Shown one piece after another: positions 1 through 8,768 of a DNA stretch of 47,041 nucleotides. A program made the position numbers and the translations under genes. A model generated the notes under the pieces. The model saw nothing but the letters and a program-made list of their open reading frames with translations. It did no database searches and was not told where the DNA came from. The stretch's first letter is position 1, and each line of letters starts with the position of its first letter. This DNA is from Bacteroidota bacterium (GTDB lineage: Bacteria; Bacteroidota; Bacteroidia; B-17B0; Aurantibacillaceae), in the NCBI GenBank assembly GCA_023251755.1, contig JAHEYF010000029.1, positions 1 through 47,041 of the forward strand. Reading direction: 5' to 3'.

Positions 1-789
1 AAACCACAACAGGAAATATTTTCCTTTTTTCTCCTTTATTTTCCCTCCAACACCATGCATAATGGTATAAATGGCCGTCATCAGCAGGAGCAGTATAACA
101 ATGGTGTTAATTAAAAATGAGCCTTTGGGGAACACCGGTGAATGAAAAGGAAGAAATGCAGCCTCCCATTTATTTTGCCAGAATCCCGGGCCATAGCCCA
201 GGAGCCAGAAAATGATAAAGGCGATAAAGTAGGGTAAAACAAGCCCTGTTGCTATTAAAATCCATTCGCGCAGGTTAAATGTTTTGTACAACAGCACCCC
301 GATGAAACAAAGCGGAAAAAAAAACAGCAAAGGGAAATAAACCAAGGAAGCTAAGGAAAGCAGAAAAGAGGCGTCGAATACAGCTGAAAGGGCATTGTCG
401 CTGCGGTAAGTGGTGGAGAACAGGATAAACATAAACAACAGGAGTATATTGGCAATCAGCAAAGGATGCAGCACACTTTCGTTGTTGAGAGTAGCCCCCA
501 GCAGCAGGTAAACAAATGAAGGAATAAAATTTTGTTTATCGCTCAGTTCGCAATAGGCCGTAAGGTAATACACCAAAAATGCCCCGACCAGCAGGCAGGT
601 AAAATTAATCAGCTTTAATATCCATGCCTGTTGGATGCCCGCCAATAAAAAGGGCAAAACAACGCTGTTGTGAAATGGTTCTGCCTGGGGCTGGACGGCA
701 AAAAGGGAGAAAACACTGATAATTAGGGCGCAAAGCGGGATACTAAATAGTAAAAGCTGATCATTATTTTTAAAAATACGGCTAATCAT
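1..789 (-). CDS. DUF6427-type integral membrane protein, 3' end cut by window edge
   Basis: An open frame of 263 codons runs from an ATG at 789 to the window edge without a stop, so the C-terminus is missing. The translation begins MISRIFKNNDQLLLFSIPL and contains about six to seven hydrophobic segments with short polar loops. The pattern (a PxAEPFHNSV-like loop after the first helix, then YYLTAYCELSDKQNFIP, later LLYKTFNLREW) matches the DUF6427 family that I associate with Bacteroidota. Its function is not known. It is divergently transcribed from the small gene at 845, and that gene's promoter overlaps this start codon, so the two may be co-regulated. Family call from memory of the motif; the membrane topology is directly visible. 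Confidence 0.8.
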   Translation of the reverse strand, partial: MISRIFKNNDQLLLFSIPLCALIISVFSLFAVQPQAEPFHNSVVLPFLLAGIQQAWILKLINFTCLLVGAFLVYYLTAYCELSDKQNFIPSFVYLLLGATLNNESVLHPLLIANILLLFMFILFSTTYRSDNALSAVFDASFLLSLASLVYFPLLFFFPLCFIGVLLYKTFNLREWILIATGLVLPYFIAFIIFWLLGYGPGFWQNKWEAAFLPFHSPVFPKGSFLINTIVILLLLMTAIYTIMHGVGGKIKEKKGKYFLLWF

Positions 790-819
790 TTGCGCGAATA
801 CTAAAATATCTTATTTTTG
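789..819 (+). promoter_or_regulatory. Bacteroidota sigma-A promoter for the gene at 845
   Basis: TTTG at 789-792 is separated by exactly 19 nt from TATTTTTG at 812-819, a perfect match to the phylum consensus TTTG-N19-TAnnTTTG. The predicted start near 826 leaves a leader of about 19 nt. The -33 element overlaps the start codon of the divergent gene ending at 789. Confidence 0.75.
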
Positions 820-844
820 TAGCACAAACTTAACATTTTAATTT

Positions 845-1030
845 ATGACTTGGACAGATGTTTGGAACGGAATCGACAAAGCCTTTCAATGGTGCTTTAG
901 AATATTAGAGTGGCTTCACCAAAAGCCAAATATTTTTTTATGGGTATTGATTTTTGTTTTATTGATTGTTTGGGTAAGCCAAATGAGTAAGCAAAACAAG
1001 GAAGCTGCTAAAAACGGCACACTAAAATAA
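845..1030 (+). CDS. Small single-pass membrane protein (DUF6341-like)
   Basis: A 61-residue protein with an amphipathic, Trp-rich N-terminus (TDVWNGIDKAFQWCF), one hydrophobic helix at about residues 30-46 (FLWVLIFVLLIVWV) and a Lys-rich cytoplasmic tail. Its position back to back with a DUF6427 gene is an arrangement I recall from many Bacteroidota genomes, where the small partner is called DUF6341. Nothing indicates an enzymatic role. It has a perfect promoter upstream and a clear hairpin terminator downstream, so it is a monocistronic gene. The family name is recalled rather than searched; that the gene is real is well supported. Confidence 0.7.
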   Translation: MTWTDVWNGIDKAFQWCFRILEWLHQKPNIFLWVLIFVLLIVWVSQMSKQNKEAAKNGTLK

Positions 1031-1082
1031 TTCTGATTTATTTTCTTAAACAGGCATTCTGTTTATATTATTTTCTTTAAAT

Positions 1083-1112
1083 AAGGCAACTTTTGGGTTG
1101 CCTTTTATTTTT
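1083..1112 (+). terminator. Rho-independent terminator
   Basis: An 8-bp perfect stem (AAGGCAAC at 1083-1090, GTTGCCTT at 1097-1104) with a 6-nt loop is followed by a T-rich tract. It lies 52 nt after the stop of the small membrane protein gene. Confidence 0.85.
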
Positions 1113-1251
1113 TCTTTAATTCCCCGCTATTTATCCTGGAATCAGCCCGACCAAAGGGCTTTGGCTGTAAAACAAGGGTTAATAAGTCGAAAGCACTAAA
1201 ATACCTGCGCCCCATCCCTAATTAATCAGGCTTTTTATGGCACTATGGGTA

Positions 1252-1280
1252 TTGCTTTTTAAAAAACTATTTTATCTTTA
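1252..1280 (+). promoter_or_regulatory. Candidate promoter for the Lrp/AsnC gene
   Basis: A TTG at 1252-1254 precedes TATCTTTA at 1273-1280 by 18 nt. Each box differs slightly from the phylum consensus (TTTG, TAnnTTTG), so this is only a candidate. Confidence 0.4.
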
Positions 1281-1314
1281 CATTTAATACTAACCTAATT
1301 ATACCGCGTTGAAG

Positions 1315-1785
1315 ATGAAAATTACTATTGACGAGATTGACACTTCCATTATCAGGGAACTAACCAATGATGCTGAAAAACCCTTTATTCAAATTGCCAA
1401 ATCCCTTAACATTTCGAACTCCCTTGTTCACCAAAGGGTATCAAGGTTAAAGCAATCGGGGGTAATTGAAAAGACAGAGGTCAAACTAAGTGAAAAACAT
1501 TTAGGCTATGAAACCTGTTCGTTTTCGGGTTTAATATTAAGTGAAGACACGCAATCGGCGGAGGTAATTGAACGGCTGCAGGAAATTCCTGAAATTGTGG
1601 AGTGTTATTATATTTCGGGTAAATATACGCTGTATGTTAAAATTGTTGCGCGCAACAACGATCACTTACGCGAAATACTATACGAAAAAATAAACGCCAT
1701 TAAGTCCATCATCCGTACCGAAACCATTATTAATTTTGGTACTGCATTTAAACGCAACGCTCCTATTCCTGAAGTTGGAGCTTAG
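1315..1785 (+). CDS. Lrp/AsnC family transcriptional regulator
   Basis: A 156-residue regulator with the Lrp/AsnC layout. The N-terminal winged helix-turn-helix (about residues 4-60) shows IDTSIIRELTNDAEKPFIQIAKSLN followed, a few residues on, by HQRVSRLKQSGVI; I read these as two separate short motifs. The RAM ligand-binding and oligomerisation domain follows (about 65-145, with EIVECYYISGKYTLYVKI). I chose the ATG at 1315 rather than an in-frame TTG two codons earlier. It converges on and overlaps by 23 nt the saccharopine-dehydrogenase-like gene on the other strand. Lrp/AsnC proteins commonly sense amino acids and control adjacent catabolic genes, so lysine or an intermediate is a plausible ligand; that is inference. 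Confidence 0.88.
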   Translation: MKITIDEIDTSIIRELTNDAEKPFIQIAKSLNISNSLVHQRVSRLKQSGVIEKTEVKLSEKHLGYETCSFSGLILSEDTQSAEVIERLQEIPEIVECYYISGKYTLYVKIVARNNDHLREILYEKINAIKSIIRTETIINFGTAFKRNAPIPEVGA

Positions 1786-2941
1786 GCACCGGCTGGTTTT
1801 TATCAAAATATATTTTCTTCACAAAAGGACCGTTCATAAATGTTTCATCGTCGATGTGACTCTGAAACACGGTTCCTTTGTAATTCCCCAGCAATACCAT
1901 ACGGGCACATTCGGCCATGGGCGCAGCAGTTGTCGATTGAATAGCCCTTAAGGTCCGTTTACCGATTTTAACCGGCTTTATACTAAAGGCTTTTTCTACC
2001 TGAAAAAGATTGCCCGAACTATTGGGCCCGTTCACCATCGCATGTATAATCACCACATCGTCCTCCACCGAAGGCACTACTTTTTTCATTTCTTTTTCTA
2101 AGTAGTCTATTTTATCCCCTGCTTTGGGTGCATTTTTCAGCAAGCCCTCTACCCACTTGTAGTGGCCGGGGTACCGCAGTGTTTTGTAATTAAGGTTTTT
2201 GGTTTTACCGGCAAGGGCTTCGGGCAAATCGGCTGCACCGCCCGAGGTGTAATTGCATTCGTAAGTAATGCCGTCAATCACAATGGTTTCGTTTTCGGAT
2301 AAGGAAGGGATAGACGTTTTTTGATAGTCTTTCACCACCACTGCGTCTTTCAGGTATTCGGTAGCAACACCTACGGTGCTCCAGGTAAAGCCATAAAAAT
2401 GGGGGGCCGCAGCGTGCTGACTAAGTGCACCCACTTTCATGCCTACATAGTCTACCTGGTCTACTTTATGTGTTTTGCAAAACTGTTTGAACAGGCGATG
2501 AGCCAGGATATTAATAAAACCGGGGGCTAAACCGGCCTGCAATACAAAAGCCGAGGTAGAAGTTTTGCTCAGTTCTATAAGGCGGTTGGTAGCCTCCACA
2601 TGCTCGGTTAAATTAACGTAATGTTTGTTGTAGGTGTGCGCCAGCGAGCCCATACGAAAGGCCTGCGAGCCCGGAAGGCAATCCAGTAAAATATGCGAAG
2701 CCGCCACTGCTTTTATTAAACTTTCGTTGTTGTTGGCCGGGTCAATTTCAAAGGCCTGTACTTCTGCAGGTTTATCCGATCCCTGTTCAATCCAGCCGGC
2801 GGCTTCCCGGGCTGTACTCAGCGACTGATCGCCAATGTAAAGTGTACAATCAAAATCGGCCAGTTCAACCAGCATTAAACCTACCGCGCGACCAATACCA
2901 CCTGCTCCGGCGATGGTTATTGTGAAATGTTTTTTTTGCAT
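1763..2941 (-). CDS. Saccharopine dehydrogenase / lysine dehydrogenase-like protein
   Basis: A 392-residue protein with an N-terminal Rossmann nucleotide-binding motif (GAGGIGRAVG, about residues 12-21) and an acidic residue pattern after the second strand (YIGDQS), as in the saccharopine dehydrogenase family. The middle contains a substrate-domain signature (LQAGLAPGFINILAHRL). The expected reaction class is NAD(P)-dependent oxidation or reduction at the epsilon-nitrogen of lysine or saccharopine. It sits 113 nt downstream of, and on the same strand as, a DUF1338 gene, and opposite an Lrp regulator. This trio is consistent with lysine breakdown via 2-aminoadipate and 2-oxoadipate. Whether it is a lysine-6-dehydrogenase or a saccharopine reductase cannot be decided from the sequence. 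Confidence 0.82.
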   Translation of the reverse strand: MQKKHFTITIAGAGGIGRAVGLMLVELADFDCTLYIGDQSLSTAREAAGWIEQGSDKPAEVQAFEIDPANNNESLIKAVAASHILLDCLPGSQAFRMGSLAHTYNKHYVNLTEHVEATNRLIELSKTSTSAFVLQAGLAPGFINILAHRLFKQFCKTHKVDQVDYVGMKVGALSQHAAAPHFYGFTWSTVGVATEYLKDAVVVKDYQKTSIPSLSENETIVIDGITYECNYTSGGAADLPEALAGKTKNLNYKTLRYPGHYKWVEGLLKNAPKAGDKIDYLEKEMKKVVPSVEDDVVIIHAMVNGPNSSGNLFQVEKAFSIKPVKIGKRTLRAIQSTTAAPMAECARMVLLGNYKGTVFQSHIDDETFMNGPFVKKIYFDKNQPVPKLQLQE

Positions 2942-3054
2942 GTTAGTTATTTGGGAATAGTTAATAGTTAATAGGCGATAGTTATTGGGCAGGGTTTAAA
3001 ACCCTGAAGATTTTTTAACGTCACCCTTTGAATTTTTAATTTTGAACTTTAAAT

Positions 3055-3873
3055 TTATTGAGTTTCTATCAGTATTTTTTTTGTATCGTTTTTAAAAATT
3101 TTATCCGCCGGCAAAATGCTAAAACCCTGAAACAATTCACCTCCGGGCTGCACAAAGCGTTGTACAAATTCATAAGAGCCACCGCTTACTTTAAATACAC
3201 CTTCTTCAAACTGTACATCAATTTTATCGGCAAGTATGCCTGATTGCTGAAGATGTTTTTTGGCGTTTTCTTTCATTTCAGCGCCCGGCTTGTTTAGTTT
3301 AAAACCATTGTCCCTTAAAAATTCATTCACTTCGCCAAGTCCAATAAAATTACTAAGGTAATTGACATAAACAGCAAAATGGTTTACACAAAAACCATAA
3401 ATATACAACCAGGCCGCGTACTCCGATTCCTCTTTTAACTGCCCGTATACCGAATAACGGGGCATCCCCCATAAACGGCCCGAAAACAGCAATTGCAAAG
3501 GATCGGTGTTCGCAGGTATTTTATGGACAATTGCTTTTATAAATTGTTGCATTTGAATGGAACATTCTTCGAGCTTCAATTCGCTGATAAATATTTTTGG
3601 AAGGCTTTTATCTGTAAGATGCTCGAAGTGTTTGGCCAGCAATTTGTTTTCCGGAAAATCGTAAGTGCTTTTTTCTGCATAACCAATGTCCAATAGGCCT
3701 GTTGCAAGTTTACCGATGCAGATTTTCTCGTTGTTAAAGGTTCTGAAAGCAATGTGGTCGTGCCTTACAGCGCTTTCGCCGGAAGCAATCAATAAATCGT
3801 ATATAAGCTGTGCCGAGGGAGTAACAGCAGTATACTGCTCCCACAGTTTTGTTATAAATTGATGACTTTCCAT
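3055..3873 (-). CDS. DUF1338 protein, 2-oxoadipate dioxygenase/decarboxylase-like
   Basis: A 272-residue protein starting at the ATG at 3873 (MESHQFITKL); the frame extends 20 codons further upstream but the extra part looks non-coding. HDHIAFRTF at about 38-46 gives H40 and R44 with the His-x3-Arg spacing of the HglS/YdcJ family. CVNHFAVYVN supplies H165, and GGSYEFVQR supplies E235, a plausible Fe(II) triad. Characterised members are iron-dependent enzymes that convert 2-oxoadipate to D-2-hydroxyglutarate. This version is the short form compared with the roughly 460-residue proteobacterial proteins. Context with a saccharopine-type dehydrogenase and Lrp regulator supports lysine catabolism. 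Residue assignment is by motif comparison from memory. Confidence 0.8.
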   Translation of the reverse strand: MESHQFITKLWEQYTAVTPSAQLIYDLLIASGESAVRHDHIAFRTFNNEKICIGKLATGLLDIGYAEKSTYDFPENKLLAKHFEHLTDKSLPKIFISELKLEECSIQMQQFIKAIVHKIPANTDPLQLLFSGRLWGMPRYSVYGQLKEESEYAAWLYIYGFCVNHFAVYVNYLSNFIGLGEVNEFLRDNGFKLNKPGAEMKENAKKHLQQSGILADKIDVQFEEGVFKVSGGSYEFVQRFVQPGGELFQGFSILPADKIFKNDTKKILIETQ

Positions 3874-4160
3874 TGGATGCAGGCAATAAATAATTAGTAA
3901 CAGGTAATAATTAACAATATTAACCGTTTCCAAATATATAAAAAGTCATTATAATTACAATGAATATTATTAATAATAATTTTTATTTTATTAAATCGAT
4001 TTAGCGCTAATATGATTAAACAATTGTTTTGCGGAAAAATTAAAAGGTGCATTCAGTTCCATCAGGGCTTGCCTTAGCTGGTACAGAAAGGCTGTGGCTA
4101 AGGGGGAAGTCTTAAAAAAACGAAGCAAATATGTGCCTGCAATTGTGTATGTGAAACGGA

Positions 4161-4598
4161 TCAAAGTGCTTTGTTGAGTATCATCCAATAAAAACCCAGT
4201 TCCTTTACTGCTTTAACAAAACCTTCGAACTCAACCGGTTTGGTAACATAACTGTTGGCGCCCAGTTCATAACACCTTTTAATGTCGGGGTCTTCCTGTG
4301 AAGAGGTAAGAATAACCACCGGTATTGTTTTAGTAGCCGGGTTCCCTTTTATTTTTTCGAGCACTTCAACGCCGTTTACTTTTGGCATTTTCAAATCAAG
4401 CAAAATCAGTTTGGGGTTTGCCGATTTTGACCGGGAGGAATAATTTCCCTGTGCAAAAATAAAATCAAGGGCCTCAGCCCCGTCTTTCACATGGTAAAGG
4501 TTGTTGGCAATATTGTTTTTTTTTAAAGAACGGATGGTAAGATTGGCATCGTCCATACTGTCTTCCACAATTAGTATTTCTATTGCATGAGTGTCCAT
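4161..4598 (-). CDS. Single-domain response regulator (Rcp1-like)
   Basis: A 145-residue stand-alone receiver with no output domain. It has the acidic pocket EDSMDD at 12-17, phosphoacceptor D68 in LLDLKMP, the T/S position in LTSS (97-100) and the conserved lysine K120 in KPVEF. The family resembles the phytochrome-partner Rcp1 type. It starts 11 nt after the stop of the CHASE8 histidine kinase, so it is the last gene of the TonB receptor-YfiR-kinase operon and probably the kinase's phosphorylation target. It is a close paralogue of the receiver at 44635-45075, with about 60 percent identity by eye and the same length. Output is unknown and is likely protein-protein interaction. Confidence 0.9.
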   Translation of the reverse strand: MDTHAIEILIVEDSMDDANLTIRSLKKNNIANNLYHVKDGAEALDFIFAQGNYSSRSKSANPKLILLDLKMPKVNGVEVLEKIKGNPATKTIPVVILTSSQEDPDIKRCYELGANSYVTKPVEFEGFVKAVKELGFYWMILNKAL

Positions 4599-4609
4599 GG
4601 TATTTGGTA

Positions 4610-6049
4610 TTAAATCGTTTGCAGACTAAAATAAAAAGTGGCCCCTTCGTTTAACTTCGATTCGGCCCATACTTCCCCGTGGTGCTTTTGAATGATCCGG
4701 TGGGTGATGGCCAGGCCTACACCGGTTCCTTCAAATTCTTCGTTTGAATGAAGGCGTTGAAAAACACCAAAAAGTTTAGCGTAATACTTCATATCAAAAC
4801 CCACACCATTGTCTTTCACATAATACACATTCCTGTTTTCTTTCGGATAGGACCCGATCTCAATAAGTGTTTTTGTTTTTTTTCCGGCATATTTAATGGC
4901 GTTTGAAATTAAGTTCACCCATACCTGTTTTACCAAGGCCTGATCGCCCACTGCGGGGAGCAAGGGCTGTATATTAATTTCGATATTATTTTTAACCGAA
5001 ATCAACATAAAATCATCCGTTACGCCTTTTACCAGCGCATCCATGTGAATGTCGTTCCTGGTAACTTCTTTCCGGCCCAATCTCGAAAAAGCGAGAAGGT
5101 CATCAATTAATTCGCCCATTCTTTTTGAGCTTCTTAAAATAACTTCAATAATTTTTTTTCCATCATTGTCTAATTTATCTACATAATCTTCTTCCAGAAT
5201 TTTTGTATAACTGTTAATCCCTCTTAAAGGCGCACGTAAATCATGCGACACTGAATACGTGAACGATTCCAATTCCTTGTTGGCAAGCTGAAGCTCATTG
5301 GTGCGTTCCGTTACCTTTTGCTCCAGTTGCTGATTAAATGATGTTATTTCAAGGTTTTGTTTTTGAATTTGTGTAAGCATTTGATTCAGTGCATCGGTCA
5401 GCGCGCCCAGTTCATCGTTGCTTAGTTTTGTGGCCCGGACTGAATAATCCTGCCTGTCGGAAATGGCTTTGGCTGTTTCGGCCAGGGAAAGAATAGGTAT
5501 TGAAATTCTTTTTTGAAGGGCTTTGGAAAGTACATAAGCCAGCAGAAAGGAAACAATGATGACGAGCACGGTAATGCCGCTGTATAGCCAGAGCCGCTCA
5601 TACATGGCATTCATATCCGATTTGAGGTAAAGGGTACCGAGGTGTTTGCCACCCTGTGTTACAGGCTGAAATCCCAGCAGGTAAGAATTCTCGAAACGGT
5701 ACCCTTCTTTTCCGGGCAGCGGTGGAAAGGCTCCGGGGAGGGTAGCCGCAGGGTATTGGGCAAATAATTTCCCTTCTTTATTATAAAGGCCGGCAAGGGT
5801 AATGTGACGTTCGGCCTTAAGGGCTGCTAATATTTCGTTGGCATTTTTCTGGTCGTCAAATACCAATGCAGCTGTACTGTTGGTTGCAATAATTTCGCCC
5901 AGGGTCGACAGCTGCCTTGTTGTCGTCTGCCGGAATGTGAAAACTTCGTAAGTAAAAAAAGCGGCACAGGTTACCAGCAATACTATGCCGCTGATGAGAA
6001 TAATTACTCCCATCAGTTTTTTTTGTATTGGCAGGTCTTTGAACAACAT
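4610..6049 (-). CDS. Membrane histidine kinase with CHASE8-like periplasmic sensor and HAMP
   Basis: A 479-residue kinase. It has TM1 at about 12-34, a periplasmic domain at about 38-150 with the CHASE8-like signature [16 protein letters not shown]2 at about 155-175, HAMP at about 178-232, and a short coiled coil. HisKA carries H269 in [11 protein letters not shown], and HATPase_c has an N-box ([10 protein letters not shown]), G1 (DNGVGF) and G2 (GTGVGLAI). It begins 7 nt after yfiR. CHASE8 is the sensor found in YfiN/TpbB diguanylate cyclases that are inhibited by YfiR; here that sensor drives a histidine kinase instead. Its kinase half is paralogous to the protein at 43335-44654. The domain order is clearly visible; the YfiR partnership is inferred. 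Confidence 0.9.
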   Translation of the reverse strand: MLFKDLPIQKKLMGVIILISGIVLLVTCAAFFTYEVFTFRQTTTRQLSTLGEIIATNSTAALVFDDQKNANEILAALKAERHITLAGLYNKEGKLFAQYPAATLPGAFPPLPGKEGYRFENSYLLGFQPVTQGGKHLGTLYLKSDMNAMYERLWLYSGITVLVIIVSFLLAYVLSKALQKRISIPILSLAETAKAISDRQDYSVRATKLSNDELGALTDALNQMLTQIQKQNLEITSFNQQLEQKVTERTNELQLANKELESFTYSVSHDLRAPLRGINSYTKILEEDYVDKLDNDGKKIIEVILRSSKRMGELIDDLLAFSRLGRKEVTRNDIHMDALVKGVTDDFMLISVKNNIEINIQPLLPAVGDQALVKQVWVNLISNAIKYAGKKTKTLIEIGSYPKENRNVYYVKDNGVGFDMKYYAKLFGVFQRLHSNEEFEGTGVGLAITHRIIQKHHGEVWAESKLNEGATFYFSLQTI

Positions 6050-6056
6050 GGTGCGC

Positions 6057-6617
6057 TTATTTTTTACCGGACGTAAAGATTTCGGCCAGCCTCAATAGTT
6101 TTGAACTAATGACGAGGTTAGCGTATTTGGTTGCCTCAAGATTGATTTGAAACTGTATTTTGTTATTTTTAGTAAAGAACCTGATCATGCCCCCTGCCTG
6201 CATAAACCCTGGGGCATCACTTACCGTAAGAATGCTCCGGCCTTTTAAGGCTGCATTCACCTCTTCTTCTTTGTTTGTTTCGGGCAGGTTCACAAACAGG
6301 ATGTGGCAGGATTTTACTTCTTCTACGTTGTTATAATATTTAACGATTAAAGGGTGGCCGTTCATTTTTTCGCCCAAAACTGTTTCTTCCAGAAAAGAGC
6401 CAAAAGGGTTTTGTCCCAAAACACCTATTATCAATGGCGACTGATTGCCTGAAAAAGAATTTTCGGGCCATTCAACAAACTGGGTAAAATTGAATATGAA
6501 AGCCGCTTTTACCTGGTATTCGCGGGTAACGCTTGTTTGGGCAGACAAAAAAACAGTGCTGCATACCAACAGCAAAGCCATGTGAAAACTACCTGTTATT
6601 TTTTTTAAAATTGCCAT
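6057..6617 (-). CDS. YfiR family periplasmic protein
   Basis: A 186-residue secreted protein with an N-terminal signal peptide ending near SAQT (residues 1-27). The YfiR (DUF4154) hallmark block YQVKAAFIFNFTQFVEWP follows, then IIGVLGQNPFG, then a central CHILFV strand, then GMIRFFTKNNKIQFQINL and the C-terminal SSKLLRLAEI. Its start overlaps the end of the TonB receptor gene by 13 nt, implying translational coupling. In Pseudomonas, YfiR is a periplasmic inhibitor of the CHASE8 domain of YfiN and is itself sequestered by the OmpA-like lipoprotein YfiB. Here the adjacent CHASE8 protein is a histidine kinase, so YfiR is probably its ligand-bearing or repressing subunit. Confidence 0.9.
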   Translation of the reverse strand: MAILKKITGSFHMALLLVCSTVFLSAQTSVTREYQVKAAFIFNFTQFVEWPENSFSGNQSPLIIGVLGQNPFGSFLEETVLGEKMNGHPLIVKYYNNVEEVKSCHILFVNLPETNKEEEVNAALKGRSILTVSDAPGFMQAGGMIRFFTKNNKIQFQINLEATKYANLVISSKLLRLAEIFTSGKK

Positions 6618-8611
6618 GTAAGTTTTCCGTAAAAGCTTCGTGGTATTTTTGAAGAGCCGGTTTCGGCATGTTCATCTTCCAGCAGGTTTTGTCCAACCAG
6701 TGAAATTTCAAAAGGATTCAGCTGCCGGGCCAGCCTTATATCAAAAGTAAAATAAGCCGGAACACCGGGTATATTGGCAGCTATGGCGGGCAGGGCATCT
6801 ATATAACGGCTTACCAGGTCCAACTGTATAGTGCCTGGCAAATCCAATATGGACTGAAGCATGAATTGATTTTTTGAGTCAACGCCCTCAAAGGCCACAC
6901 TTACCGGTAAAACTTTAGTGCTAACCGGATAAATGTGTTTTTCGAAATGGGTATAGCCCCCGCGTAAGCGCCAGGCCCCATTGACCTGAAATGTGGCTGA
7001 GAATTCCAGGCCCCATGACTCAGCGGCCTGGCTGTTGGCCAATATAATCGGGAACTGGGTATTGGAGGTAGAATCAAGGCTGCGCAAATCGTTGTATTTA
7101 TTATAGAAAGTGGAAAACGAAAGCAGCAGTTGGTCTACAGGCCTTGTACGATAACCCAGTTCATAAGCAATTACTTTTTCTGAACGGAATTTAACAGGGG
7201 TTACTGTAATATCTGAATCAAAACGGCTTGGTATACGCACTGCACGCGAAACAGAGGACCATATCGTGTGTTTTTTATTCGGCGTTAATGCCAGGCGGGC
7301 GCTGGGTTGAACTTCGAAGCCTGAAAAAACATTGTTGAAGAACTTGCTCCCGATTGTCATTTTTAGTCGTTCCGGAGCAAGTGTAATTTCATCCTGAACA
7401 AAACAACTAAGCAGGGGCATATCCCTGTTTTTCGGAATAAAGGAACCGGCTGTTTTATCCTGTTGTAAACGGTAAGCCCCGCCCCACAGTATACTTTGAC
7501 GGCTGCCTATGGGGAAACGATGCTGAACATCTATATCATAAGTGTTGAGTTCATAAAAAAAAGGTTTGGCCGAATTGGGTGTTGTCCGCCAGGTGCGGTC
7601 AAAATACACCTTTACATGAATATCCGATTCGTTTGAAAAAAGATGGGTAAAGTGGGCCACTGCATTTTGTCCATTGGTGTTGTTTACCTTAGCAAGGCTG
7701 TTTTCAACACCGCTGTATAAATCACCCTGCAAACTCAGGGTGCTTTTCTTTGAAGGGTAGTAGTCCATACGAAATCCCCCCTGTGTCATATTCCATGCAT
7801 CGAGGGCGCTTTTTCCGCTGGCCATTGTTGTATTTTTCTGATCAAAACGCTGCCCGTATACCCTGCAAAAAATAGTTGAATCCAAACGAAAGCCGTACCT
7901 CACTTCCACCTGATCCTGTAAAAGTGAACCTCCCGTGGCCGAGGCAAATACCCCCTGCGTTTCCCTTGCACTTTTGCTTATTATGTTAATCACTCCGTTT
8001 ACAGCATTGGCGCCCCATAGTGTTCCGCCCGGCCCGCTCACCACCTCAATGTGATCTATATTAGACAGCATTGCGTTTTGAACATCCCAGTACACTCCTC
8101 CAAAAAGCGGGTTGTAAACAGAGCGGCCATCTATCATTACAAGTAACTTGTTGGCTAATATACCTCCCGCCGATGGCAGGCCGTTGAAACCCCTTGCGGT
8201 AATGGCCCAATCGTGCGAATTGGCTTGTGCCACCTGAACATTGGAGGCCAGGCGCAAAGCCTCAGGCAGCCTTGTTACACCCGACCTTCGCATCTCTTCT
8301 CCTGAGATGACCTGCACGGCAGAAGCTACTTCTGTTAGTTTTTCGGGGCGCATGGAAACGGAAGTTACTTCAATGTTCATTAATTCCTCCAGGCTTAATT
8401 TTTTTAATGCGCTGACTGCCTGTATTGTGTCATTTACCTGGGCCATTGAAAAATCAGGGAGCAGTATTAGTCCTGATAGTAAAAGGAGAGCTAAACAGAA
8501 GCGCCGGACAGCTTGCTTTCTTCCGGACCTGCCCTTTGAAGGCTCCTCCTTTCTTCTATAATAACTACCGTTATTAAGAATGCAATTAAGTGTTTTGTTA
8601 TTTCTCCGCAT
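6605..8611 (-). CDS. TonB-dependent outer-membrane receptor
   Basis: A 668-residue outer-membrane receptor. A long basic N-terminus precedes a hydrophobic signal segment (about 38-57, LALLLLSGLILLPDFSMAQ). There is no carboxypeptidase-like regulatory domain. The plug (about 70-205) shows LSLEELMNIEVTSVS, ARGFNG, DGRSVYNP, IEVVSGPGGTLWGANAVNG and VINIIS. A 22-strand barrel ends in the typical aromatic residue (LTWQF). The first gene of a four-gene operon, its stop overlaps yfiR. The substrate is unknown. The LSLEEL-type receptor with YfiR and a CHASE8 signalling protein suggests that the receptor feeds a signalling cascade rather than only transport. An inverted repeat lies in its upstream region. 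Confidence 0.88.
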   Translation of the reverse strand: MRRNNKTLNCILNNGSYYRRKEEPSKGRSGRKQAVRRFCLALLLLSGLILLPDFSMAQVNDTIQAVSALKKLSLEELMNIEVTSVSMRPEKLTEVASAVQVISGEEMRRSGVTRLPEALRLASNVQVAQANSHDWAITARGFNGLPSAGGILANKLLVMIDGRSVYNPLFGGVYWDVQNAMLSNIDHIEVVSGPGGTLWGANAVNGVINIISKSARETQGVFASATGGSLLQDQVEVRYGFRLDSTIFCRVYGQRFDQKNTTMASGKSALDAWNMTQGGFRMDYYPSKKSTLSLQGDLYSGVENSLAKVNNTNGQNAVAHFTHLFSNESDIHVKVYFDRTWRTTPNSAKPFFYELNTYDIDVQHRFPIGSRQSILWGGAYRLQQDKTAGSFIPKNRDMPLLSCFVQDEITLAPERLKMTIGSKFFNNVFSGFEVQPSARLALTPNKKHTIWSSVSRAVRIPSRFDSDITVTPVKFRSEKVIAYELGYRTRPVDQLLLSFSTFYNKYNDLRSLDSTSNTQFPIILANSQAAESWGLEFSATFQVNGAWRLRGGYTHFEKHIYPVSTKVLPVSVAFEGVDSKNQFMLQSILDLPGTIQLDLVSRYIDALPAIAANIPGVPAYFTFDIRLARQLNPFEISLVGQNLLEDEHAETGSSKIPRSFYGKLTWQF

Positions 8612-8653
8612 ATAACAAACAATAATAAATCATAAATCGAAAAAAAAAATCAG

Positions 8654-8704
8654 TATTTACACTTAAACAAACTACGTATTTATACCTATTTTTTAGTGTA
8701 AATA
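8654..8704. promoter_or_regulatory. Inverted repeat upstream of the TonB receptor operon
   Basis: Perfect 10-bp arms TATTTACACT (8654-8663) and AGTGTAAATA (8695-8704) flank a 31-nt AT-rich spacer, giving about four helical turns centre to centre. It is the most structured element in the non-coding 8612-8768 stretch, and it could be an operator for the receptor operon starting at 8611. Confidence 0.45.
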
Positions 8705-8768
8705 TTTTTCAGTCTGACTTAGCTTCCGGGTATAATTGTGGAAAACGTGGGCCAACTCTCAACAAAAG

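Noticed and set aside
1736-1951. A 71-codon plus-strand frame overlapping the Lrp gene end
   Set aside because: It lies antisense to the well-supported saccharopine dehydrogenase-like gene and its translation has no domain-like pattern.
3991-4188. A 65-codon minus-strand frame after the response regulator
   Set aside because: It overlaps the receiver gene by 28 nt, has no recognisable features or promoter, and its composition resembles non-coding sequence.
8241-8561. A 106-codon plus-strand frame inside the TonB receptor gene
   Set aside because: It is the antisense shadow of the plug-domain coding region.
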